Assembly: GCA_001247695.2 (NCBI GenBank) | Contig: LGRX02012774.1 | Span: 1 to 64,000, forward strand | Source of the DNA: Cymbomonas tetramitiformis | Lineage: Eukaryota > Chlorophyta > Pyramimonadophyceae > Pyramimonadales > Pyramimonadaceae | DNA length: 64,000 nt | Direction of reading: 5' to 3' | In this document: piece by piece, positions 1 to 8,350 of the stretch | Position numbering within the stretch: the stretch's first letter is position 1 | How the letters are laid out: every line of letters begins with the position of its first letter | Position numbers and translations under genes: made by a program | The notes under the pieces: model-generated | Database searches by the model: none | Seen by the model: the letters and a program-made list of their open reading frames with translations, nothing else | What the model was told of the DNA's origin: nothing

Positions 1-247
1 AGGCGGAGCGGTACGCGCGATCGACGTCTTAAGCCAGTTCAGCTCCGGGTGCTCCAGAACGCGCTTCGTTTTAAGATAAGGCGGGACGATATATACATGC
101 GAAGCAGATTCCGCGATAGTTGGATGATCGAAGCGGTCACCCGGCTCACCACGACGAAACGATGTGGGGCGAACGACGGGCGCGCCCGCGCTTTGGGCCT
201 GTACTGGTCCGTAGAGCCGCGGTAAAATACACCGCTCTCACTCGCAT
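1..247 (-). CDS. Partial unknown protein, cut by left edge
   Basis: An open frame on the minus strand starts at ATG 247-245 and runs off the left edge without a stop, so only the first 82 residues are visible. The visible part has a basic stretch (about residues 15-35, rich in Arg) followed by a normal-looking mixed segment. The start lies 56 bases from the start of the plus-strand gene at 304, so the two genes look divergently transcribed from one short spacer. I see no recognisable domain. The frame has good coding character over its whole length, but without the C-terminus this remains a moderate call. Confidence 0.5.
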
Positions 248-303
248 CTTGACAACGGCGCCTTACAGCTATCTCACAGCTCTCGGTCACCGCCCTTCGC
301 AGC

Positions 304-789
304 ATGGCGCGCAAAAAACACAGAGGCAGGGGAAAACAAGCCAAATTTTTTACGCTGGAGTCCATGATACACAGCCTCGCACATATTCCTGGTGCCCACA
401 GACGGGCAGAGTTGCTGGAGATAGCAGAAACCGTCGCAATGCAACGTGTAACATCGCACACGCGGCGGCAAGCACACGAATATTACGAATACGGAATCTG
501 CGACGCCTGGGTCCTGGCCCGCGTATGTGCTGCGGTGGGTTACGTGATCGAACGTGTGAGCGGGTCAGCCAAAAGCCCCTCGATGTTCTCCGGCGCCACG
601 TCGACTTTTTTTTTCTCTACGCGAGCACTCACCGACGCAGAACGTTTGCGGGTGTGCGGAACGCGCGCGCGCTGCTTGGTGCCCATCGTGGACGGCGTCG
701 TGCACGATCAGGTGGCGCAGCAAGCGGAGTTGGCGTCACTCGGGCGCACGCTCGTATACAGGTTACGACCTAAGGTTACATCGTCGTAG
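304..789 (+). CDS. Unknown protein, 161 aa
   Basis: A complete open frame of 161 residues begins at ATG 304 and ends with TAG. The N-terminus is basic (MARKKHRGRG), then comes a mostly helical-looking region. No family is recognised. The gene is divergent from the truncated minus-strand gene starting at 247. A much longer overlapping frame in another phase (120-773) has poorer residue composition and no good start context, so I take 304-789 as the real gene. A GC-rich third codon position matches the main gene class of this window. Confidence 0.6.
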   Translation: MARKKHRGRGKQAKFFTLESMIHSLAHIPGAHRRAELLEIAETVAMQRVTSHTRRQAHEYYEYGICDAWVLARVCAAVGYVIERVSGSAKSPSMFSGATSTFFFSTRALTDAERLRVCGTRARCLVPIVDGVVHDQVAQQAELASLGRTLVYRLRPKVTSS

Positions 790-1335
790 GAAGGGGCGTA
801 CGTTTCGCAACGAATTTGTTGTTCCGATCGCACCACTGGGCACTTTAACAACGGCGCCGAATATCCTCTTGCGTTTTTACGACTCGTCTGCAACTGCGAC
901 CGTTCACGCCGGGAATGCGCTTGTAGCGCGCGCGTGTGCACGAGTGCCCGACGTAAAAAAAAGGCGGTAGATTTAAACTGTTTATTCCGCGACACGGTAA
1001 CTGTAAATTTATATTTTAACGTGACGTTCGTGTCCGTTGGGCTTTGCAATCCATCCCGTGGTAACGCGTGCGTAACTAGGGAACGTGCAACATATAGCTG
1101 CATATGTTTTTGCACGCCGGTATCATACGCCACGGGCCTCGTACACCAAATACACGATGTCGGCAAACATGTGCACGCTCAATAGAAAAAGCGAACGACG
1201 CAATAATCGAACAGCACTAAGCAAAGCGGCGCGTGATTTACAATCGCAATCACAAAGAAGAGCTAGTAAGTAACGGGCAAGTGCACGTAGTGTAGCATTT
1301 TAATAAACTTAAATGCGAAAGCGGATTACAGATCG
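790..1335. other. Intergenic region with one possible small ORF
   Basis: About 550 bases lie between a plus-strand gene and the 3' end of the minus-strand RING gene. AT-rich patches occur near 968-1025 and 1295-1320, including AATAAA at about 1301. A 38-codon basic ORF (1157-1273, start Met-Ser-Ala) carries a GTAAGT close to its end, which could be a splice donor. Its reality is doubtful, so it is not listed as a gene. Confidence 0.3.
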
Positions 1336-2547
1336 TTAATCGCCCAACCTTAATTCTTGTCTTAAGGTGTAATAGTAATACTCAACTACGTAAAAAGTAT
1401 CAACAATGTAAAAGTATTCTACTGACGGAGTAACTTTTATTCCAAATTTGACTTTAAAATTAATATCGCGTTCAATTTCTTCATCGAGGTATACTTTGTT
1501 TTTTGATGGTGAGTACCACGTGATGTCGTAAGTTTCGTGCATGCGCCTTACAGCCAGGTGATTGTCCAACGTAACAACCAATTCGAAATGCGGTGACGTT
1601 TGTAATTCGAATTCTTCCACAATTTGTGTCAATGCACCTGTGTCTAGGGACACGTTTAAGTGCAACGGTACATGTATATTTTCTTTCACCAAATTACAGG
1701 TGAATGTGCGTATGGGGTCGATTATCTCATCGGATAACAAGTCTTGCTCACTTTTTACTTGAACTATGTGTATTGGATACACATCAAACATTTCGAAATT
1801 GTTACGCTTAGGCTGCGACAAATGTGCAGGTGTATGTGTAAAGTATATGTGTTTCTCATTGTTCTCGGATTTGTGAACAGAATTCATTCTTGAAATCCAA
1901 GAAACATCAAAGGAGTTATCTTCTATCGGTATGAAAGACTTACCGCCTCCGGGTACTTTACGAGAATACGAAAAATTAAAAAGCTTAGAGTCTACGTTTA
2001 TTACTGGCTCTATGCCAAAATTTTGGGGATTGTATTTTACTGTACACATTGTACCGTCTTTTGTTTCATGGCTGGTTATTTTCAACGACCAAGCCTTGTC
2101 TTGGTCAACCGTTACTACCTCGTATGACCCAGATTGATTTTTGTGGAATACGGCAAAACCCTCGTGCGTGAACGAGAATTTGTCGAAACCGGTTGTTGGC
2201 ACATCTGTACAACGTAGTGTAATGATGGAAGTAGTATCCTGCACTTTAACACCAACGTGTTTATCACGACACTCGCAAAGTCTAATTCCTCTACAAGTAG
2301 GACATACTGGTTCTATACGAATATCGCGTTTCTTAATGTAATTAATTATACATTGGGAATGACAAATCCTTTTACATTTCGTACATTCATATACTAGATT
2401 TTTCTCAATTATATTATCAAAACATATCGAACACTCCGTATTTTCTGTATTTGCGTCACGGTATTCCAGATGAGGCATAAACGTTTTTATCGGAGGAATT
2501 TTTGCATTGTTGACGGTCACCCCGCATTTCGTTACTGCAACCGACAT
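1336..2547 (-). CDS. RING-finger protein, probable E3 ubiquitin ligase
   Basis: A 403-residue protein with a cysteine-rich RING-type finger at about residues 39-87: C-x2-C, then C-x2-C, C-H-x2-C and a final C-P-T-C pair. RING domains bind an E2 enzyme and direct ubiquitin onto substrates; that role is inferred here. The remaining 300 residues, presumably for substrate binding, are beta-rich looking and unrecognised. The gene is AT-rich, unlike its GC-rich neighbours, and begins Met-Ser-Val as do most other AT-rich genes in the window. A TATAAATA box on the same strand (2595-2588) lies about 40 bases before the ATG. The start is unambiguous because an in-frame upstream extension is lacking. 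Confidence 0.8.
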   Translation of the reverse strand: MSVAVTKCGVTVNNAKIPPIKTFMPHLEYRDANTENTECSICFDNIIEKNLVYECTKCKRICHSQCIINYIKKRDIRIEPVCPTCRGIRLCECRDKHVGVKVQDTTSIITLRCTDVPTTGFDKFSFTHEGFAVFHKNQSGSYEVVTVDQDKAWSLKITSHETKDGTMCTVKYNPQNFGIEPVINVDSKLFNFSYSRKVPGGGKSFIPIEDNSFDVSWISRMNSVHKSENNEKHIYFTHTPAHLSQPKRNNFEMFDVYPIHIVQVKSEQDLLSDEIIDPIRTFTCNLVKENIHVPLHLNVSLDTGALTQIVEEFELQTSPHFELVVTLDNHLAVRRMHETYDITWYSPSKNKVYLDEEIERDINFKVKFGIKVTPSVEYFYIVDTFYVVEYYYYTLRQELRLGD

Positions 2548-2587
2548 TCTTGATACTGCGCATGCTCCGCGTTATAGACTGCGTTCG

Positions 2588-2595
2588 TATTTATA
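2588..2595 (-). promoter_or_regulatory. TATA box of RING gene
   Basis: TATAAATA on the minus strand, about 40 bases upstream of the ATG at 2547. The motif and spacing match other genes in the window. Confidence 0.6.
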
Positions 2596-2677
2596 CCAGG
2601 TTAGCAGGTCGCGAGGTTGTTCAGTCGCCGAGTGCACGAAGGTAACGGAGGGTGGATGTCCGAGCTATTTACGGCCT

Positions 2678-2890
2678 ATGGTCGTCGAGGGGATCGCCGT
2701 GTGTACCGACTTTGACAAGGTCATGTGTCCACAAGGTTCGAAAACCATGCACGCAAAGTGTGTACCGACACGCGCTCTACAGCGGTGCCCTCTATGTCGC
2801 AACAAATGGGGTTGGATGTGTCCGAGAGACCTAACTGAAGTCAGGCGTGAGCAATTAGAGGATCGCGCAGCAAGTACACGACCGAGCTGA
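2678..2890 (+). CDS. Small RING-like protein or remnant, 70 aa
   Basis: From ATG 2678 a 70-residue frame contains C-x7-C, H-x2-C and C-P-L-C, the second half of a RING finger. The first Cys pair expected upstream is not in the normal C-x2-C spacing, although the frame stays open upstream to about 2507 and contains further cysteines without an ATG. It may be a truncated RING protein, a decayed copy or an exon whose partner is missing. It lies between two other RING-containing genes and is transcribed away from the one at 1336-2547. Confidence 0.4.
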   Translation: MVVEGIAVCTDFDKVMCPQGSKTMHAKCVPTRALQRCPLCRNKWGWMCPRDLTEVRREQLEDRAASTRPS

Positions 2891-3044
2891 TATCGGGATA
2901 TGTCGGGTTTTAGCCTTACGCAGCACCCGCCAATTATAAATGCATAGAAAAACAGGTGTTGCTACCATCGTACATTACGTACAGCGCGCGTGGAGTGGTT
3001 TGCTAAACTATTATGATGCAGGTCCGGCTAGCGAACGTCAATCG

Positions 3045-5447
3045 TTAATCCTTAAAAACCCTACGTTTATCGTGCACGGCGGTCTTGCATATCGGACATA
3101 CACCTACGCGCGCGCTGCACGCGCTGCATGTGTGCATGTGAAAACAAGGCATCAGCACCGTATCCGGATCCGCGTTCAGACACACCACGCAGGTTGGTCG
3201 TTCGTACCGTTCACTGTCAGAGGCACGCACGGCTTGCGCCGTATCGCGCTGTTCGCTTGTTTTGCGAGTCCGTTTCGGCCGACCCTCGATGTAATCGACC
3301 AGATCGTCCAAATCTTCCGGCGCGTTGTTGTCTGGCGTTGTTGTCGAACTCTGATTCACGCGCGGCGATGGACGCACGTGGCGTGAACGCCCATTATGAA
3401 AAATTCTTTTGGGTGCGTTTTGGATCATGGTAGCTATGACGGCGTTGCGGGTCGCCGCGGCCAACTGCGCGGCGTCGTCGTCGTTGCGATCGCGTACGTG
3501 CACGTCCGCCCCGTGATCGATCAGCAGCTTGACGGCGGCGACTTGCTGTGCCACGATCGCGCAGTGCAGCGGTGTGCAGGACTCTCGGTTAAGCTGGTTC
3601 AGCAACTTACGACCCAGCGTGGGACGATCGACAATCAAAACTTCCAGAATCACCACGTTACCGGCGCGCGCGGCCACGTGCACCGGCGACTCGTTACAGA
3701 CGTTCGTGCGAAAAGCCTTGCCCTGCTGATGCCTTGCGTACATCGCGCGGACGGTGTTCGCGTCGCCCTCGCGCACGGCCAACGTCAGCGCCGACTCGGC
3801 GTCGAGGTTGCAGATGTCCACGTCCGCGCCTAGCTGTAGCAGGCGCGTCGCCCGCTCATGCTGTCGCTGCATAACCGCCAAATGCAAGGCGGTGTTACCG
3901 ATCATGGTCCTCGCGTCGATATCGAGTTTGTCCGCGTACAACACGAGTTTCGGCAAGACAACCGCGTCGTCGCATGCGGACTGCGTCGCCAGATGCAGCG
4001 GCGTGGCTCCGTGCGAATCGACGCAAGGCAGCAGCCGTGGCAGCGCGTGCATCACGGCCTCTGCCACGGCATAGCTGGCGGTGAGCGCGGCGTAATGATG
4101 GCACGTTCGCCGCAGATGATCGCACGCGTTGGTAAGGTTACACCCGGACGTCGCGACCCGAAGCACCTCGTGCCACAGAGGGACGTTCTGTCCGCTGGCA
4201 GCGTAGTGCAAAATGTTGGCACCGGAGTGTGCGACGTCGGCGTGGTGCGTCGCGGGGTGTCGTTTACTGAGAACTTTGAAAAGCGCGCTGTTGCCAGTGG
4301 CGACGAGCGTCATTGCGAGATTCATGCCGCACGTGTCGCGTATGCCGACGTCGACGCCAGCGTCCATAAGGGCCAGCACCACGTTCGTGGTCTCGGCGCT
4401 GGTACCCGCGTTCCTCGCGGCTAGCATGATCGGTGTGAATCCGTCGGTGTCCACCGCGTTTTTTAATGTCGGATCCATGCGCATCAGCGCCTGCACGACA
4501 GCGACAGACATTCGAGCGGCGCGACAGGCGGTGTGCAGGGCGGTGGTGCGATCCGTCCTCAGCGGTACGCCCATGCCCCGCAGCGCCCTGATGCACTCGA
4601 TTACGCGCGAGCTCTTTACGGGTGCGGCGTCCGTTGCGCTGGAGGCTACCGTGCGTGGCGGCGCCGTAGCTGCGATGCGCGCGCACAAGTCGATCGCGGT
4701 GCAATCCCGACCGCACAAGGATGAGGGGTCGGCACCAAACCGTTTCAGCGTGCGTACGGTTTGGACGTTCGCGTGCTCCGCCGCCACGTGCAACGCAGTC
4801 ATACCAAAATTGTTGCGCAGCTCGACGCAGTCGCGTATTTTGCTTGCGTGCAGGTCGCGCAGACAAACCAGTACGCATATATCAGTTTTGCAGCGCGCTG
4901 CGTAATGCAGTGCCGAGTTGCCCACCCTGTCCACGTTCACGACGGTCGCGTCGTACCGGTCGATTACGAGTTGCGCGCCGCGCGCGTTGCCCTGATAGCA
5001 CGCCAGGTGTAACGCGGTCTGGCCCTCGTAGTTACGTTCATCGATTTTTGCGCCGTACTGCAATAACGTCTTCGCGATCTCCGGTTTGTCTCGCATCATC
5101 GCCACGTGCAACGGAAAATTGCCGTGTTGGTCTTGACATCTGATCGCAGGTCGGTGGCTACGCGCCAACAATCGCACGAGCGCGCGATCCCCGTAGGTCG
5201 CGGCGGTGTGAAGCGCGGTGCAGCGCTGTTTGCAAAGCGCGGACGGGGACACGCCCGTGCGAAGCAACGCCGCGCACACGAATCGTAGATTGCTGGCCGC
5301 GGCCATGTGCAACAGGGTGCGTCCATCGTCTCGACTGTAACGCGCGGCAACGGGAATGGTGCGACACACGTTTACGTGACACGCGTCGACCGACTCCGTG
5401 CGATTTATGGAAGTTAGCGCCTGAATTATGGCGTCGTCGGAAAACAT
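3045..5447 (-). CDS. Ankyrin-repeat protein with C-terminal RING finger
   Basis: An 800-residue protein made of many ankyrin repeats (recurring TALH-x-A and G-x-D/N motifs from about residue 40 to 700) and a C-terminal RING finger of the C3HC4 type in the last 50 residues (C-x2-C, C-x-H-x-H, C-x2-C, C-P-I-C). Ankyrin repeats bind proteins and the RING recruits a ubiquitin E2, so it is probably a substrate-selecting E3 ligase acting on host proteins. The start is placed at ATG 5447 rather than the in-frame ATG 5576 because an AT-rich box on the minus strand (5517-5509) lies between them, about 60 bases upstream of 5447. The gene is GC-rich. It is one of at least five ubiquitin-related genes here. 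Confidence 0.88.
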   Translation of the reverse strand: MFSDDAIIQALTSINRTESVDACHVNVCRTIPVAARYSRDDGRTLLHMAAASNLRFVCAALLRTGVSPSALCKQRCTALHTAATYGDRALVRLLARSHRPAIRCQDQHGNFPLHVAMMRDKPEIAKTLLQYGAKIDERNYEGQTALHLACYQGNARGAQLVIDRYDATVVNVDRVGNSALHYAARCKTDICVLVCLRDLHASKIRDCVELRNNFGMTALHVAAEHANVQTVRTLKRFGADPSSLCGRDCTAIDLCARIAATAPPRTVASSATDAAPVKSSRVIECIRALRGMGVPLRTDRTTALHTACRAARMSVAVVQALMRMDPTLKNAVDTDGFTPIMLAARNAGTSAETTNVVLALMDAGVDVGIRDTCGMNLAMTLVATGNSALFKVLSKRHPATHHADVAHSGANILHYAASGQNVPLWHEVLRVATSGCNLTNACDHLRRTCHHYAALTASYAVAEAVMHALPRLLPCVDSHGATPLHLATQSACDDAVVLPKLVLYADKLDIDARTMIGNTALHLAVMQRQHERATRLLQLGADVDICNLDAESALTLAVREGDANTVRAMYARHQQGKAFRTNVCNESPVHVAARAGNVVILEVLIVDRPTLGRKLLNQLNRESCTPLHCAIVAQQVAAVKLLIDHGADVHVRDRNDDDAAQLAAATRNAVIATMIQNAPKRIFHNGRSRHVRPSPRVNQSSTTTPDNNAPEDLDDLVDYIEGRPKRTRKTSEQRDTAQAVRASDSERYERPTCVVCLNADPDTVLMPCFHMHTCSACSARVGVCPICKTAVHDKRRVFKD

Positions 5448-5751
5448 GCTTGTTCGTGTGAACAGCGGTGGTGCTGGGCGCCCATTATCGGCGAATGTTT
5501 TTTTGTCTTTTATATTTGAAAAGCTATGGATGCGGCCAACGGGGGGACGCTCGTCGTATCGCGTCGATCCACGCATAACGGACGGCTTAATTATTTACGA
5601 ATCACGACAGGGCCACGTCATACGCTTTGTGCAAAACTTAAATATGTAAAGCGTACCCGATAATACGGCGCGGTAAGGGTTTTATATAGCACGATGTCTT
5701 TTCACACAGGGCATCGGCGATCGCAAAGTGACGACCACACGCCTTTCCGCG

Positions 5752-5973
5752 TCAAGGCCTCTTTTCCGTATGGAACAACCCGGGTATGACGTTATTTGCG
5801 CGCAGAGCATCTGGATCCACCTGTATCAGGTGTTGCTCGAGGTAAATCAGACCACGCTGCAAACGCAGCATCTGGTCCACGCGCGCGGACTCCGCGGGGG
5901 TGAATGCACGCGCCACGCCGCCGGGGGCTGACGGTCGCGCATTGTCTTCAGGTTTCTGCGCGTCCTTGGACAT
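5752..5973 (-). CDS. Unknown small protein, 73 aa
   Basis: A 73-residue frame starting at ATG 5973 (Met-Ser-Lys) with a charged, helical-looking C-terminal half rich in Leu, Gln and Arg. A TATA-like GGATATACTG lies about 30 bases upstream on the same strand, which favours this start over the in-frame upstream ATG at 6087. It sits between the ankyrin-RING gene and the 219-residue gene, all on the minus strand. No family is recognised. Confidence 0.5.
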   Translation of the reverse strand: MSKDAQKPEDNARPSAPGGVARAFTPAESARVDQMLRLQRGLIYLEQHLIQVDPDALRANNVIPGLFHTEKRP

Positions 5974-6102
5974 ATGCCTAATGAAAATGCCGTAACAGTA
6001 TATCCACGCTGCGCGCAGACGACCCAAGGCACCCCGCCCTCCACCTTCAGTCACCTTGCAGCGCACGATAGCGTCGGAACGACGCACGGAATGGTAAGCG
6101 AC

Positions 6103-6762
6103 TTACTTTTGCATCGGCATCGCGTGCGAAATAGCGGTGCAAAACCGTCTTGAGCGCGCAAGTTTTTCGCGGTCGCGCTCGGGAAGCGCCTGGTGACGTT
6201 TCATGAAGTCCTGTTCGGGCATTATTTCTGCGGTCAATCGGTTGCCATCGATTTTTGCGCGTTTGCCGTGACTTGTTTTTCGTGCGGTGAATTTGTCGGT
6301 AAATTCGGGCGCGTCCCAGCATAACACGTCGCCGACCTCTATGACACATTCACCGGTGTTGATGATAGTGTCCGAACCGGCCACGCGGATGGCCACCTGA
6401 CTGCTTCTACGCGACTTGGCGTCCGAATAAGGCATGGTGGTCAGACTGAGTCCCACGAACACGGGCACGTCCGCGGAATACCACGGTGTCGACATTTTTT
6501 GGTCAATCTTTTTTTTGTCGGAGAAGGAGGAGTAAACGTTCAATCGCGGTTTCCCGCACGTTTTATCGACTACGCGTTTTGTTCGATTGTTGGACGGATT
6601 CCTAAAAACCAGATCGTGCATCATGACGCTGAACTTCTCGTCCTGGCTCGCTGCTCCACCGGTGTAGATGTCGCCGCTGGACGCGTCGCGTCTGCTCAGA
6701 TCTTGCAGATCCAAGTAGCCGTTGACCACAACGGCCGCCTGCGGTGTCACGGGGTTGTACAT
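6103..6762 (-). CDS. Unknown protein, 219 aa
   Basis: A complete frame of 219 residues starting at ATG 6762. The N-terminal two thirds look like a beta-rich fold and the last 40 residues are basic and helical. No motif that I recognise is present; a minor virion or structural protein is possible but is only a guess. A TATAAATA box on the minus strand (6796-6789) lies about 27 bases upstream of the ATG and supports the start. The neighbours on the same strand (5752-5973 and 6807-8129) are also unrecognised. Confidence 0.7.
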   Translation of the reverse strand: MYNPVTPQAAVVVNGYLDLQDLSRRDASSGDIYTGGAASQDEKFSVMMHDLVFRNPSNNRTKRVVDKTCGKPRLNVYSSFSDKKKIDQKMSTPWYSADVPVFVGLSLTTMPYSDAKSRRSSQVAIRVAGSDTIINTGECVIEVGDVLCWDAPEFTDKFTARKTSHGKRAKIDGNRLTAEIMPEQDFMKRHQALPERDREKLARSRRFCTAISHAMPMQK

Positions 6763-6788
6763 GGTTACGCCCTAGCGTGGCACCGTGC

Positions 6789-6796
6789 TATTTATA
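6789..6796 (-). promoter_or_regulatory. TATA box of 219-aa gene
   Basis: TATAAATA on the minus strand, about 27 bases before the ATG at 6762. It overlaps the noncoding spacer before the stop of the next gene. Confidence 0.6.
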
Positions 6797-6806
6797 CCTT
6801 GGAATA

Positions 6807-8129
6807 TCAAACCTGGATCGGCAGCACGGATCGCAGATGCGCGCTCAGATCCACGCCCCGACGCGGCATGCCGTGCAGGTCGTGCAACACCGTGCGACAC
6901 CACTCGTGCATGGCGCACCAGGCGTCGGGCATGCGCACACAGGCGTCGCTGCGCGCGTCGCAAAGGTACCACGCCCCTTGCAGCTGAAGCAACAGCGGCG
7001 CGTGTCGCGGCGAGCTGGTTCTGAAGCGTCGCAGGCGCTCGAGGCCGTGCTCGGGCTCCAGATCGCCGTCCACGAAGTACGACGAAAGCCATTCCGCTCT
7101 GGCCGCCTGGTCGCAGTCGTACGCCAAAACCAGAAGCCCCAGCTCCCACGCGAGCGCGCCGTCCGCGTCGCTGTGAGCGCCCTCCACCAGTGATCGCGAG
7201 CGTCCTCGGATCGCGTTGGCCAACTCGGGCGCTACCCTAGCGACGACGTTGCTCGCAGGGTTGCGTTTGAAGGCCAGCGCGGACCGCCTCAGCGCGTCCT
7301 CGGTCAGATCGCGCCCCCACATCGCCGGAGCGGCGCGGGAAGCGATCAGGTACTCCATCGCGATCTGATACAGATCGTCGGGCACTGGCGCGGTCAAACG
7401 TTCGCGCGCCGCTCGTCGTAACCCGTGCCCGCACGCACCTTCGTGCGCGCACCCGATGCGTGGGTTGCGCCTTCGGCGCTCCAACAGCACGTGCAACTCG
7501 TTGCGTTTTTGCAGGTCGCGGCAGCGGTCAAGCGCGGCCGTCACCAACCGTTTTTCTATGTTGGTGCTTTGCGTGATCGCGACGCTAAGCATCAACAGCT
7601 CGCGCGCGCATTCCACCGAATCCGGACGTGTCGCCATGGTCGTAAACCAATCCTGCATGACGCGCTGGAGCGTGTCGTTTTTTACGCAATTTAAAACATG
7701 CCGGCTGCCATCGCGGTGTCTGTTTGTTTCGGCATTTACGATGGACTCGAGCAGGAACGCGATTTTGTGCTCCGTCGCGACGCTGTCCGGCATCACGGCG
7801 CTGAACGCGTCGCATTTTAGGCTAGCCACGCGCAAAACGCATGCCAGATAGGTGAGCGCGTCGAGCCCGCACGTGTCCCCTCTGGGGTCGAATAAACGCG
7901 CGAGGCCCTTTAATTTGTCATCGGGTATTGCTTGCGACGCGCACGATTGCATATCGCAAAGAGCCGTGTCGCAGCGAAGCAGCTCCTGCGCCAGACCCGT
8001 TTTGTCTACCGACGAAGGCAGCTCGACTTGTAATTCGGCTAGTGCGCGCATGCCGCACGCGTCGCCGGCAACGCTATGCAAACCAATACCGCTCGTAACG
8101 GCCCCGCGAACGGCGGCAGCGAACTGCAT
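6807..8129 (-). CDS. Unknown helical protein, 440 aa
   Basis: A 440-residue protein, Arg/Ala/Leu/Cys-rich and almost entirely helical in appearance, with scattered cysteines but no clear zinc-finger spacing. No signal peptide or membrane segment is evident, so it is probably intracellular or in the virion interior. An A/T-rich TATTTATA element (8155-8148 read on the minus strand) lies about 20 bases upstream of ATG 8129. GC-rich codon use matches the main gene class. I do not recognise the family. Confidence 0.7.
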   Translation of the reverse strand: MQFAAAVRGAVTSGIGLHSVAGDACGMRALAELQVELPSSVDKTGLAQELLRCDTALCDMQSCASQAIPDDKLKGLARLFDPRGDTCGLDALTYLACVLRVASLKCDAFSAVMPDSVATEHKIAFLLESIVNAETNRHRDGSRHVLNCVKNDTLQRVMQDWFTTMATRPDSVECARELLMLSVAITQSTNIEKRLVTAALDRCRDLQKRNELHVLLERRRRNPRIGCAHEGACGHGLRRAARERLTAPVPDDLYQIAMEYLIASRAAPAMWGRDLTEDALRRSALAFKRNPASNVVARVAPELANAIRGRSRSLVEGAHSDADGALAWELGLLVLAYDCDQAARAEWLSSYFVDGDLEPEHGLERLRRFRTSSPRHAPLLLQLQGAWYLCDARSDACVRMPDAWCAMHEWCRTVLHDLHGMPRRGVDLSAHLRSVLPIQV

Positions 8130-8350
8130 GGAGCGTGAGTTGCGAGGTATAAATACTGGGCGCCACTCTCACCGGAGCGGTTTTTAATCACACGCACACG
8201 CGCGCGTTTGTGTGTGTATACAACTATGTTCATATATATATACACACACGTGCAAGCATAAAAATTACGCGTACGCGCAATCCAGATTGACCGCACGTGT
8301 CGCACGACGCGTTCGAGGCGACTCGCGCGATCAGCGCAACCGTACTTGGA

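Noticed and set aside
120..773. 217-codon plus-strand frame near the left edge
   Set aside because: Overlaps the better frame at 304-789 and the divergent left-edge gene; poor composition.
1157..1273. Small basic ORF with possible GTAAGT donor
   Set aside because: Only 38 codons; the proposed second exon would add two residues and overlap the end of the RING gene.
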